Shown: positions 1 through 7,551 of the stretch, one piece after another
Layout of the letters: every line of letters starts with the position of its first letter
How positions within the stretch are numbered: the first letter of the stretch is position 1
Origin: Ardenticatenaceae bacterium
GTDB taxonomy: Bacteria > Chloroflexota > Anaerolineae > Promineifilales > Promineifilaceae
Length of the DNA stretch: 64,000 nt
Direction: 5' to 3'
Assembly (NCBI GenBank): GCA_020634395.1
Contig: JACKBU010000005.1
Location: 124,001 to 188,000, forward strand
Translations under genes and position numbers: made by a program
Notes under the pieces: model-generated
Seen by the model: the letters and a program-made list of their open reading frames with translations, nothing else
What the model was told of the DNA's origin: nothing
Databases searched by the model: none

Positions 1-119
1 ACGGCCAGTCCCAGCGCCGCAGCGCCCGCCAGCCCCATACGCGCGCCCAAGACCTGGCGTGGGCAGAGGTGCCTGTGCCAGCTGGAAGATAAATCGAGGA
101 TTTCTTGCAGATCACTCAT
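1..119 (-). CDS. FmdE-like protein, N-terminal fragment (cut by left edge)
   Basis: Only the first 39 or so codons are in the window; the gene continues past the left edge. The visible protein begins MSDLQEILDLSSSWHRHLCP and continues RQVLGARMGLAG. The HxHLCP motif followed by a G-x-R-M stretch is the opening of FmdE-type domains (formylmethanofuran dehydrogenase subunit E family), where His and Cys bind metal. The ATG lies 2 bases after the TGA stop of the NrfD gene, so it is the last visible gene of the molybdoenzyme operon. Such domains often accompany molybdopterin oxidoreductases. Its exact role here is unknown. Confidence 0.6.
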   Translation of the reverse strand, partial: MSDLQEILDLSSSWHRHLCPRQVLGARMGLAGAAALGLA

Positions 120-121
120 GT

Positions 122-1342
122 TCAGTCGCCGGATTGTACCTGGATGCGCGGTAAGGCAGATGTTTTTTCGTGAACGGCCGTTTCCTCTTCTTCCTCAAAG
201 AGGGGGAGATACTTGGCGGCCAGTGTGAAGGCTAAAACGCCAGCAGCGACAATACCCACCGAGATGGATACTTCCATAAAACTGGGGAAATAACTCGTCT
301 GTGTCATAAAGTCAGGTGCAAGCGGCAGGTTGCGGATGTGTTCAACGGCAAACCAGCTCACGTTGAAACGATTGATCATCAGCCCCACGACCACAAAGAG
401 CGAGCCGATGAGCAGCCCGTTTGCGCTGTTGCGGATTTTTGCCTGGGAGAACATGATGATTGGTACAACCGCACCAACGATGATTTCTAACCAGAATAAC
501 ACGCTCATCATGCCGCTGGAAAACAGGTAATGTAAATCGCCAAAATATGCCAGATCGGCAAATTTCAGCAGCAAGTAAATGCCCAGACCATATGGGATGT
601 AACTTGCCAGTTCACTCAGCAGGCTGATTTCCAGGCCGCGATGCAAAGCGCGGGAGCTGAGTGACGATTCCAGAATGACCATGCCCAAACCGACGACAAT
701 AGCCGAAATGAAAAACAGCAGTGGCAGGATCGGCGTCCACCACAGTGGGTGCAGGGTACTGCGCTGAATCAGCAGCAGGCCGCCCAGCGAAGACTGGTGC
801 AACGTAGAGAGGACCACACCGAGGATGACGAAGGGGATGACGATGCGATGCAGCATGTGGGCAATTTTGGGCAGGCGCAGACCTTCAAACAGCACCGGGG
901 CGAACTCAATGGCCAGGACGGTAGTATACGTCATCACGCAGATGCCAATTTCGAAGAGCACGGAATGATGGTTTTGGTAAACGATCATGTGCCAGATGCG
1001 TTCCGGGCGGCCCAAGTCTACCAGCAAGGCGACGATAACCATAACATAGCCCAAGAAACCGGTGAGAATGGCCGGTCGCAGCAGGGGCTTGAACCGCTCA
1101 ATCTCGAAGATGTGGATGATGGCCGCCATGGTAAACGCGCCACTGCCCAAAGCCACACCGCAGAATAGGTCGAAGCTAATCCAAAAAGCCCACGAATACG
1201 TGTCGTTTAGATTGCTGACGGCCCCAATGCCGTTCGCATAGCGAACCATAGCCACGAATAATCCCCAGGCTATCAGGATCAGCATGATCGTGATGCCCGG
1301 CGTTAGGTGCAGCTTTTCTGAAAGCCGAATTTTTAATTTCAT
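122..1342 (-). CDS. NrfD/PsrC-type quinone-interacting membrane subunit
   Basis: A 406-residue polytopic membrane protein with roughly ten hydrophobic segments, the size and layout of the NrfD/PsrC/DmsC family that passes electrons between the quinone pool and a periplasmic Fe-S subunit. An early segment carries the run of Gly and acidic residues typical of the quinol site region (SFDLFCGVALGSGAF, about residues 55-70). Its ATG overlaps the TGA of the ferredoxin gene by 4 bases, so the two are translationally coupled. With the two genes upstream it forms the standard A-B-C trio of a polysulfide/thiosulfate-reductase-like complex. The substrate is not readable from this subunit. Confidence 0.9.
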   Translation of the reverse strand: MKLKIRLSEKLHLTPGITIMLILIAWGLFVAMVRYANGIGAVSNLNDTYSWAFWISFDLFCGVALGSGAFTMAAIIHIFEIERFKPLLRPAILTGFLGYVMVIVALLVDLGRPERIWHMIVYQNHHSVLFEIGICVMTYTTVLAIEFAPVLFEGLRLPKIAHMLHRIVIPFVILGVVLSTLHQSSLGGLLLIQRSTLHPLWWTPILPLLFFISAIVVGLGMVILESSLSSRALHRGLEISLLSELASYIPYGLGIYLLLKFADLAYFGDLHYLFSSGMMSVLFWLEIIVGAVVPIIMFSQAKIRNSANGLLIGSLFVVVGLMINRFNVSWFAVEHIRNLPLAPDFMTQTSYFPSFMEVSISVGIVAAGVLAFTLAAKYLPLFEEEEETAVHEKTSALPRIQVQSGD

Positions 1343-2136
1343 TGGATTTCCTCCTCTGCGGCCTCTGCTGTCTCTTTGACCAGGCTTTCTGCTTTGTGGT
1401 TTTTGTGTTTGTAGGTGTGAACGCCGGCCGTTACGGCACCAAGCACTGTGGCCCAGGTTAGCGCTACGGGGATGGTGTTGCCTACATACTGCTCGCTCAG
1501 GGTATTTAGTGGTTCATCACCAATGCCTTCTGGCAGGCCGAGGTCTTTAAAAGGTACGTGTGATAGGACCAGGTACGAGGTGCCTCCATTTTCAGTTTCA
1601 CCGTAGACATGGTTGACGTAGCGGTCGGGGTGGGCGGCAATACGGCCGTGTGCCTCCGCAATCAACTCTTCTCGGTCGCCGAACACCAAGGCATCCGTGG
1701 GGCACGTTGCTACACAGGCCGGTTCCAGCCCGTCGTCAATACGATGCGCACACATCGAACACTTGTCAATCAGCGGGCCTTCCACAATACCCTTGTCCCA
1801 ATCAAACTTGGGCACACCAAAGGGGCAGGCATTCATGCAGTAACGACAGCCAATACATACTTCACTGTTGTAAACTACAGGGCCGTCCTCACGTTTCGTC
1901 CACGCGCCAACAGGACACGCTGAAGCGCAATCTGGCTCCAGGCAGTGCATACAGTGGTAAACCATCGTCGAGCGGGTCAAGTTAGGATACTGCCCGCTGA
2001 CGCCAATGCCCGAAACCCAGATGCGGGTCTTATCCATCGGGATGTTGTTTTCTACACTGCAAGCTACCATGCAGGCGCGACAGTCAATACAGCGCGTCGC
2101 GTCGAAAAGCATTGCATACTGATTCTTGTTAGCCAT
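1339..2136 (-). CDS. Four-cluster ferredoxin subunit (PsrB/HybA/DmsB type)
   Basis: 265 residues from the chosen ATG at 2136, which has GGAG 7 bases upstream. A longer frame back to 2175 would overlap the preceding gene and adds nothing conserved. Four Cys groups are visible: CIDCRACMVAC near the N terminus, CMHCLEPDCASAC, CIGCRYCMNAC and CSMCAHRIDDGLEPACVATC, enough for four [4Fe-4S] clusters. A C-terminal hydrophobic stretch (VALTWATVLGAVTAGV) may anchor it in the membrane next to NrfD. It wires the molybdopterin subunit encoded just upstream (16-base gap) to the membrane subunit encoded just downstream. Confidence 0.93.
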   Translation of the reverse strand: MANKNQYAMLFDATRCIDCRACMVACSVENNIPMDKTRIWVSGIGVSGQYPNLTRSTMVYHCMHCLEPDCASACPVGAWTKREDGPVVYNSEVCIGCRYCMNACPFGVPKFDWDKGIVEGPLIDKCSMCAHRIDDGLEPACVATCPTDALVFGDREELIAEAHGRIAAHPDRYVNHVYGETENGGTSYLVLSHVPFKDLGLPEGIGDEPLNTLSEQYVGNTIPVALTWATVLGAVTAGVHTYKHKNHKAESLVKETAEAAEEEIQ

Positions 2137-2152
2137 TGTGTTGCTCCATCTT

Positions 2153-4321
2153 TCAGGCTTTCTGCACCGTGACAAACGTCTGGCTCAACGCCTGGCTGCC
2201 ACTGATGGGATCCGTAAAGCTCAGGTGCAGTACGGAATCACTGGCGCCTACGCCATACCCTGTGGTTAACCCTTTGGAAAGGTGGCCGTATCCCGGTGTC
2301 AGATAAACACAGTCCGGGCGGATCGCCTCTGTAGCCCACAAAGTGATATTCACTTCACCAATTTCGCTTTTCACCTTTACGAGATCGTTGTCTTTTAGCC
2401 CCAGTTCTCGCGCCGTGGCGGCATTCATCCATAAACGAGGTTCATCCTCGTATTTGTGCAGTAGTTGATTGTTCTGTGTACCAAATTGCGTATGCTGCCC
2501 TACCTTGCCTGTCAGCAGATAAAACTGCCCATCAACCGGGCGAGGTGGTTCTTCCCAGGCAGGCACGGCGCTAAATCCGGCCCGATCCAGCGTATCGGAG
2601 AACAGTTCCACTTTGCCGCTGGGCGTGTTCCAGGTAAACGGATCGCTTTCCTCTTCAGGTAGTTCGGCGTACCCTTTTTCGCGTACGTCTTCTAACGTCA
2701 CGCCGAGGGGCGCCAGCTGCTGCCGCAGGTAATCTTCTTCGTCCTCATACTGGAAAAAGTCTTCTAGCCCCAATCGTTTGCCCAGTTCTTTATAAATCCA
2801 AAGCGCCGATTTGGCCTCGCCCTGCGGTTGAATAACCGGCTGGCGAATGAAAGCTTTGTTGCCGACGACGTTAAGCGGATCGTACCGTTCCAGGTAGGAA
2901 GCTTCCGGCAGAACCACGTCGGCAAACCAGGCTGTATCGTTGAGGAAGATGTCGACCACCGCGATGAAATCCAGCTTGCTCATCGCTTCCAGCGTTTTGC
3001 CCCGATCAGGTAGAGACTGTACCGGGTTTTGGCGAGAAATGAACCAGCCGTGCGCTTGGTAAGGGTCTTCACTGAGCATGGCATTGCGCAGCTCCTGGAA
3101 AACGCCTAACTTGAAGGGCACCAGGGGGTACTTCCAGGGCACACCGTCCATGCGCATGGCCGAAACACGTGGGTAGGGTGGCTGTGGTGGTACGCCCAGC
3201 CCGGCGCCTTCGGCGGCTGCGGGCAGTAAATGGATACCCCAGTTGCCCACCAGTGCATTCAGACAAGAGATGGCGCGTTGGGTCTGGAAGGAGTTGACAA
3301 AGTTAGATGTGCGCCAGCCGTTGTGGGCCAGGGCGTTGGGGGCGGCGTCGCTGAATTCGCGGGCGATGCGCCGGATGGTTTCGGCGTCAATGTCGGTGAT
3401 AGGGGCGGCCCATTCGGGGGTGTACGGCCGTATCTCGGCCGCCAACTGATCAAACCCCACAGTGTACTGCTGGACAAAATCGCGGTTATACAGCTCTTCG
3501 GAAACAATCACGTTCAGCAGCGCCAGATGGAAGGCCAGGTCGCTGCCAGGACGGACCGGCAGCCAGTTTGTGGCTTTAGCGGCCGTTTTGGTAAAGCGCG
3601 GATCCAGGTAGACCACCTTCATGCCTCTATCAATCGCGTGGCTGAGGGCTGCAGTCTCTGAGGTGGAAATGGCTTCCATCAGGTTGCGGCCGGTTAAAAT
3701 CAGGTATTTCAGGCCATCATAGCTGCGATTGGGTTCTTCGAGGCCGTAGGTCATCTGGTTGGCGACGATCATGGCGTTGAAGCAGAGGCTGCGCTGTGTG
3801 CCATAGTTGGGCGAGCCAAAGGCGTTGAGCAGGTTTTCGAACTGCACCTGGGACAAATTGTGGGTGGAAGAGAAGACGACTGCTTCAGGCCCGTACTTGT
3901 CCTTAATTTCTTGCATGCTGTTGGCCACCAGATCTAAGGCTTCTTCCCAGCTTGCCTGCCGGAACTTGCCCTCGCCGCGCTGCCCTACGCGAATCAGCGG
4001 GGTCAGGACACGGTCGGGATCGTAGGTGTTCATCAGGCCGGACTGCCCGCGGGCGCAGAGGTTGCCCAACGAGTGCGGATGTTCGGGGTTGCCTTCGAGT
4101 TTGACGACACGGCCGTTTTCCACTTTGGCTCGTACCCCACAACGCCACACACACATCTCGCACATAGTCGAGATATAGCCGTTGCCATCCACGTCAATCA
4201 ACCCTGCCTGACGGGCAGCTTCCGCAACCTTAACTGGCAAAAGCTGCCCAACCGCCAGCGCACCGACAGATGCACCCGCGATCCGTAAAAAATCTCGTCG
4301 GCTAATCGTTGTCGTTGACAT
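2153..4321 (-). CDS. Tat-exported molybdopterin oxidoreductase, PsrA/PhsA-like catalytic subunit
   Basis: 722 residues. A twin-arginine signal (SRRDFLR, residues 7-13) precedes a hydrophobic stretch ending near VAEA, so the enzyme is exported folded. Cys54, Cys57, Cys61 and Cys89 form the [4Fe-4S] motif of the DMSO-reductase family. Cys180 (in GTQRSLCFNAM) lies where the molybdenum ligand is expected, which would fit the Cys-ligated polysulfide/thiosulfate/arsenate reductase branch; that assignment is inference. The C terminus has the usual dinucleotide-binding region with LTPGYGHLS. Neighbouring YeeE/YedE sulfur-transport-type genes support a sulfur or related chalcogen oxyanion substrate, but arsenate or tetrathionate cannot be excluded. 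Confidence 0.88.
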   Translation of the reverse strand: MSTTTISRRDFLRIAGASVGALAVGQLLPVKVAEAARQAGLIDVDGNGYISTMCEMCVWRCGVRAKVENGRVVKLEGNPEHPHSLGNLCARGQSGLMNTYDPDRVLTPLIRVGQRGEGKFRQASWEEALDLVANSMQEIKDKYGPEAVVFSSTHNLSQVQFENLLNAFGSPNYGTQRSLCFNAMIVANQMTYGLEEPNRSYDGLKYLILTGRNLMEAISTSETAALSHAIDRGMKVVYLDPRFTKTAAKATNWLPVRPGSDLAFHLALLNVIVSEELYNRDFVQQYTVGFDQLAAEIRPYTPEWAAPITDIDAETIRRIAREFSDAAPNALAHNGWRTSNFVNSFQTQRAISCLNALVGNWGIHLLPAAAEGAGLGVPPQPPYPRVSAMRMDGVPWKYPLVPFKLGVFQELRNAMLSEDPYQAHGWFISRQNPVQSLPDRGKTLEAMSKLDFIAVVDIFLNDTAWFADVVLPEASYLERYDPLNVVGNKAFIRQPVIQPQGEAKSALWIYKELGKRLGLEDFFQYEDEEDYLRQQLAPLGVTLEDVREKGYAELPEEESDPFTWNTPSGKVELFSDTLDRAGFSAVPAWEEPPRPVDGQFYLLTGKVGQHTQFGTQNNQLLHKYEDEPRLWMNAATARELGLKDNDLVKVKSEIGEVNITLWATEAIRPDCVYLTPGYGHLSKGLTTGYGVGASDSVLHLSFTDPISGSQALSQTFVTVQKA

Positions 4322-4383
4322 AATTCAATGTGCCTTCGCGTAGATTAATTCAGTCGTGTAGACGGAATCAATCTCGACATTCT

Positions 4384-4944
4384 TTATTGTTTTGCCAGCT
4401 TGTCTTTACGCTGCATGTGGCTGCGGTCAATCAAGTAGAAAAGAAGCAGGCTCATCAGAGTGAAGAAGATAATGACCAGCGCGGCGCTGACTAACCAAAG
4501 TTCCGGTATGATGGTCGCGCCATAGTTAGCAACAGCCGAAATTTGAGGAAAGACTTTTTGATAGGTCAGCCCATAAATCACAGCACCGGTCAAAAAACCC
4601 AGCAACCCGGGGACCAAATAATCCAATTTTCCTTCGCCGGACCCGGCGACACAGGTGCCCGGTCAGTACCCGGTGATGGCCATGCCAACACCAAAAATGA
4701 GGCCGCCAATCACATTTCCAGCGATATAGGTGGCGGGCACGTTGGGGAATGTAATAATGCCCAACCATTTGAGGGAATACAGGCCGGTCATCGAAACGAT
4801 CAAGGCCGTCATCATAAACTTCAGCACAGTAAAATCTGTAAGCCGAAAAACGTTAACGATTTTGTGGTATTTGGTTAATCCTGCCTTTTGCAGCAAAAGA
4901 CCAAAAAAGACTCCCAGGAACAATGCAATAATATAATCTGACAT
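4384..4944 (-). CDS. YeeE/YedE-family transport subunit with in-frame UGA, proposed selenoprotein
   Basis: Read through the TGA at 4663-4665, the frame gives 186 residues: 93 before the UGA, Sec at 94, 92 after. Residues around it read GMAITGY-U-PGTCVAG, and the family normally has Cys in G-x-CPGT, so the UGA replaces the conserved cysteine. The frame continues uninterrupted with typical YeeE/YedE helices (YLVPGLLGFLTGAVIYG), several membrane segments in all. A hairpin with a GGUC loop follows the UGA (separate entry). The gene starts 3 bases after the stop of its partner half-subunit. The family moves thiosulfate or related sulfur species, and one selenium-linked branch is known. Alternatives are a nonsense mutation, a base-calling error, or two split ORFs; a TTG at 4626 with AAGGA too close upstream is a weak restart. 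Confidence 0.75.
4631..4655 (-). promoter_or_regulatory. SECIS-like stem-loop downstream of the UGA
   Basis: On the minus strand, a perfect 6-bp stem TCGCCG/CGGCGA (4644-4649 with 4634-4639) closes a 4-base loop GGTC (4640-4643). A lower CCT/AGG stem (4653-4655 with 4631-4633) is separated by a 3-base bulge on the 5' side. The loop begins 19 bases after the UGA. In E. coli fdhF the same GGUC sits at the apex about 18 bases after its UGA and is contacted by SelB. The match in loop sequence, distance and bulged two-part stem is what supports a bacterial SECIS. Confidence 0.68.
4663..4665 (-). other. In-frame UGA, proposed selenocysteine codon 94
   Basis: The codon context on the minus strand is GGG TAC TGA CCG GGC ACC, translating G-Y-U-P-G-T. 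TGA is a normal stop elsewhere in this operon (for example the NrfD and ferredoxin genes), so a genome-wide UGA reassignment is unlikely. Confidence 0.72.
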
Positions 4945-4947
4945 GGC

Positions 4948-5481
4948 CTAAAACCTCCTGCCATAGACTAACCAGGCGGTGATAATGCCGGAAGCAAACA
5001 TACCGGCAATGAAAAGAAATGCAGCCGGAGCTAACAACATCCCCCCAGAGATGGCTAACCCACTGGTACAACCCCCGGCAATCCCGGCTCCGTATTCCAG
5101 GATAATGGCGCCAACAAAGGCAATCAACCAGCGTTTCCACCACTTGTTGCCAAACACCACTTTCCACTGTTCATCTGAAATCATGCGCAGTTTCCAGGTG
5201 CGGCTGGATTTTGCGCCCAACATGCCGCCAAAAAAGACGCCCACCATGAGGACAACACCCCAGGTAATGCCAGGCGGCATCACATAGTTAAAATAAACAT
5301 TGTCAAATGCTTCGGGAGCCACAGCCTGACCGATAAGTCCGGCGATGTTTTCAAATGCCCCAGACGCACCGAGCAGGTTGTCGCTGAGAAAGACGGCCAG
5401 GATGCCGACGAGGCCAAGTAGGGCGCCGGCTATATAGGGCGACCATTCCTCTTTACGAAATTGAGTAATTAGTACCTTCAT
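4948..5481 (-). CDS. YeeE/YedE-family half-transporter subunit
   Basis: 177 residues with about five membrane segments. The conserved Cys motif GAGIAGGCTSGLAISGG is at about 131-147, with Cys138 as the key residue. YeeE/YedE proteins import thiosulfate or related sulfur compounds through relayed cysteines; this is the first half of a family often split into two half-size genes, and the second half is the UGA-containing gene 3 bases downstream. A Shine-Dalgarno GGAAGAG precedes the ATG. It lies 14 bases after the cytochrome gene, in the same operon. A pair of half-subunits presumably forms one membrane channel; the transported species is inferred only. Confidence 0.87.
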   Translation of the reverse strand: MKVLITQFRKEEWSPYIAGALLGLVGILAVFLSDNLLGASGAFENIAGLIGQAVAPEAFDNVYFNYVMPPGITWGVVLMVGVFFGGMLGAKSSRTWKLRMISDEQWKVVFGNKWWKRWLIAFVGAIILEYGAGIAGGCTSGLAISGGMLLAPAAFLFIAGMFASGIITAWLVYGRRF

Positions 5482-5495
5482 CGTGATTCTCTTCC

Positions 5496-6335
5496 TTAAT
5501 CTTCGTGGGTCATTAATGTCTCAATCAAGTCGAATGCCTTGCTGGACTTTTCTGGATGATCGAGGATGTGTTTGAGTTCGCGGCGTGTGTGCGGATGAAG
5601 CCCGGCGATGGCCGGCAGCATATCGACGATGTCTGCCGGATATTCATTGTCAAGAGAGCGGGTTTCGCCAAACTTGAAGTCGAGCAATCCTTCATGGTGG
5701 ATGACGTATGCGCCGCCGCCCACCAGCAGGACAAGAATGAGCCCGATCAAGATGATGTTTCCCCAATTTGTTGGGTGAATACCCAGGACCGTTTCGTTGT
5801 ATCGGGCCACGTAATCGATGGTATTGGGATCATCTACCATAAGGGTCGTGGCCGCAGTGATGGAGCTATTGCTGCTGCTAGCAGGGGCGCTGTTGCTGAC
5901 CACGGCGTTGTCGCCTCCACTATCATCGGCGTCGTGATCAGTATCGCCTGGGCCACCAGAGCCTATTTCAACGCCAAGCGCTGTGGCATAAACTCCAGCG
6001 CGCTCGTTTAAGTCGGCGGCGTGGCAGTTGCCGCAGCTGGCCTCGATGTTGTCCAGCGGCGCTTCCATGCCGGTGTGGGCGGTTGTTTCATCAGTGGCCT
6101 GCACGTTGCCGGCGTGGCAAAATTCGCAGAAGTCGCCAAAGGCGTGGGCCTGGTGCCAGCTTGTGCCATCGTTGTTGACAGGGTACTCGGCCTGGATTTC
6201 ATGGCAGTTTTTGCATGAGGAGGCGGAAGAGCCGCATTGGGCGTTGGCTGGTTGCGGCCACATGAAGGCTACCATTAGGACGACGCCGCCTAAAAATAGA
6301 GACCATAAAGCAAGGGGTGATTTGAGTTTTGTCAT
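5496..6335 (-). CDS. Membrane-anchored triheme cytochrome c
   Basis: 279 residues from the ATG at 6335, which has AGGAAGG 5-6 bases upstream; an earlier in-frame ATG at 6353 would place that site inside the gene. An N-terminal signal/anchor (LALWSLFLGGVVLMVAFMW, ends near ANA) leads into three CxxCH heme sites: CKNCH (41-45), CEFCH (70-74) and CGNCH (101-105). A Ser/Asp-rich linker, a second membrane helix near residues 190-212 and a short cytoplasmic tail follow. It is probably the periplasmic electron carrier for the molybdoenzyme encoded downstream. Many extra His residues are available as distal heme ligands. Confidence 0.88.
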   Translation of the reverse strand: MTKLKSPLALWSLFLGGVVLMVAFMWPQPANAQCGSSASSCKNCHEIQAEYPVNNDGTSWHQAHAFGDFCEFCHAGNVQATDETTAHTGMEAPLDNIEASCGNCHAADLNERAGVYATALGVEIGSGGPGDTDHDADDSGGDNAVVSNSAPASSSNSSITAATTLMVDDPNTIDYVARYNETVLGIHPTNWGNIILIGLILVLLVGGGAYVIHHEGLLDFKFGETRSLDNEYPADIVDMLPAIAGLHPHTRRELKHILDHPEKSSKAFDLIETLMTHED

Positions 6336-6418
6336 TGTGTCCTTCCTGATCATTAAACTGATTTATGGTTGTTGTGAACGGCCGTTTCCCCTAAAGATGT
6401 CAGTCATCGCACACGCGT

Positions 6419-7156
6419 CTATACCGCGCTCATCACGGCGATACGTTGCAGGCGATCCAATAAATCCGCCCGCTCCTGGCCGATTTCCGACAGCGTGCGG
6501 GTGAGTTTGGGCAGCCACTCCATGACTTTTTGTTGCTGGCCACGGTCGAGAATCGGAACTTCGGCGGCAGCGGCGGCTAACTCGGCGGCATCCAGATCGT
6601 AGGCGGTGGCTAAACTTTGGACGTGTTGGGGATCTATCTGTGAGTTGGAGGTTTGGTACTGGCCAGCGATGAAAACGGCCGTTTTCACACCGTTAATCTT
6701 GACGGCCGCGCCATGACACTGCAGCCCGGTGTGACAGGTCATTTGAGGAAAACTGTCGCCGGAGCGTCGGGCGAGCAATGAAAAATCAGCCAGGCATGCC
6801 GCTCTGCCCTTTTGGCTCCGAAAAATAAGCTGGCAAAAACGGCAGGTATTGCTCATCCGGGTTAGTGGCTCACCGTAGGCGTCGGTAATGATGGCGCCGA
6901 TGCCCATGGCTTCGGAGACAACCGTTTGCATACCCTGCAGGCAGGTCAGGGGCAGCACCTCGAAAGAAGCAGTCTGTGGCGTTTCCGTGGGGGAGGTCGA
7001 TGCGCTGAGCAGGGCGTCAATGTTATCTTTACAGAAGCGCCATTGGGCCCCGATTTTGACGCCGGAGAGACGGCCGTCGCTCAGCATACGATAAATCGTT
7101 GTGCGGTCAATCTGGAGAAGATCCTGAACCTGGCTGGTCGTTAAAAATTCGCTCAT
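6419..7156 (-). CDS. Excisionase-type HTH regulator with PocR sensor domain
   Basis: 245 residues. Residues 4-50 form a MerR/excisionase-like helix-turn-helix (TTSQVQDLLQIDRTTIYRML ... GAQWRF). The rest is a PocR-type ligand domain with a cysteine set: CRFCQ, CLADF and CHTGLQC. The PocR family senses small metabolites, and the Cys groups could bind a metal or Fe-S cluster. It is encoded directly upstream of and co-oriented with the cytochrome/YeeE/molybdoenzyme operon, with 83 bases between, so it is the likely operon regulator. A dense set of TGTGA/TCACA half-sites lies upstream of its own promoter region. Confidence 0.85.
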   Translation of the reverse strand: MSEFLTTSQVQDLLQIDRTTIYRMLSDGRLSGVKIGAQWRFCKDNIDALLSASTSPTETPQTASFEVLPLTCLQGMQTVVSEAMGIGAIITDAYGEPLTRMSNTCRFCQLIFRSQKGRAACLADFSLLARRSGDSFPQMTCHTGLQCHGAAVKINGVKTAVFIAGQYQTSNSQIDPQHVQSLATAYDLDAAELAAAAAEVPILDRGQQQKVMEWLPKLTRTLSEIGQERADLLDRLQRIAVMSAV

Positions 7157-7232
7157 TTAAGTCTCTTGTTGCAATACATTGCATCACGCTGCTATAGTTT
7201 TCAATAGTATTTTGCAGCATCATTTGGCAATA

Positions 7233-7269
7233 GTGACATTTGTCACAAGGATTTGTGACAAAATTCACA
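7233..7269. promoter_or_regulatory. Overlapping CRP/FNR-like palindromes upstream of the PocR regulator
   Basis: Three nested palindromes share half-sites. GTGACA-TT-TGTCAC is at 7233-7246. TTTGTCACAA-GGAT-TTGTGACAAA is at 7239-7262. TGTGA-CAAAAT-TCACA is at 7254-7269, a perfect match to the E. coli CRP consensus spacing. Candidate promoter elements on the minus strand, TTGCCA (7225-7230) then an AT-rich -10 near 7205-7210, lie downstream, so the sites sit at typical activator positions. The cognate protein is not in the window. Confidence 0.6.
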
Positions 7270-7551
7270 GTATGATCCAGCCCTCTTTCCGGACGCCATC
7301 GAAAAGTACTGTTGCTCAAAGCTCACCCCACAAAGGCGCATTTTTCCCTTCGGTTACAACGCTCCATCCCCGACCTGACGAAAGTGAGTGTTTACCCCTC
7401 CCATAGCGCCATTTGGGGCAAGCTGCAAATCGCGGACCGCACGCAGGCGGCGTTGTATGCCGTGAAACCTGGGGGGAGTGATTGTTGGAGGGTGATATGC
7501 CGCGCTGGATGGTTCTTTAGGAGTTTTGTGCTGCCCGTTAAGGTTAATTCT
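7270..7551. other. Intergenic stretch without recognised gene
   Basis: This lies between the upstream region of the PocR regulator and the end of the large SARP-type regulator gene. I see no supported coding frame, tRNA-like fold or strong terminator. Confidence 0.5.

Noticed and set aside
2465..3661. Several plus-strand open frames across the molybdoenzyme gene
   Set aside because: All lie inside a clearly recognised oxidoreductase on the other strand and encode no family-like sequence.
4384..4626. Independent 80-residue membrane protein starting at TTG 4626
   Set aside because: AAGGA lies only about 3 bases before the TTG, and the sequence continues the preceding YeeE/YedE frame without gap. 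One gene with recoded UGA explains both pieces better.
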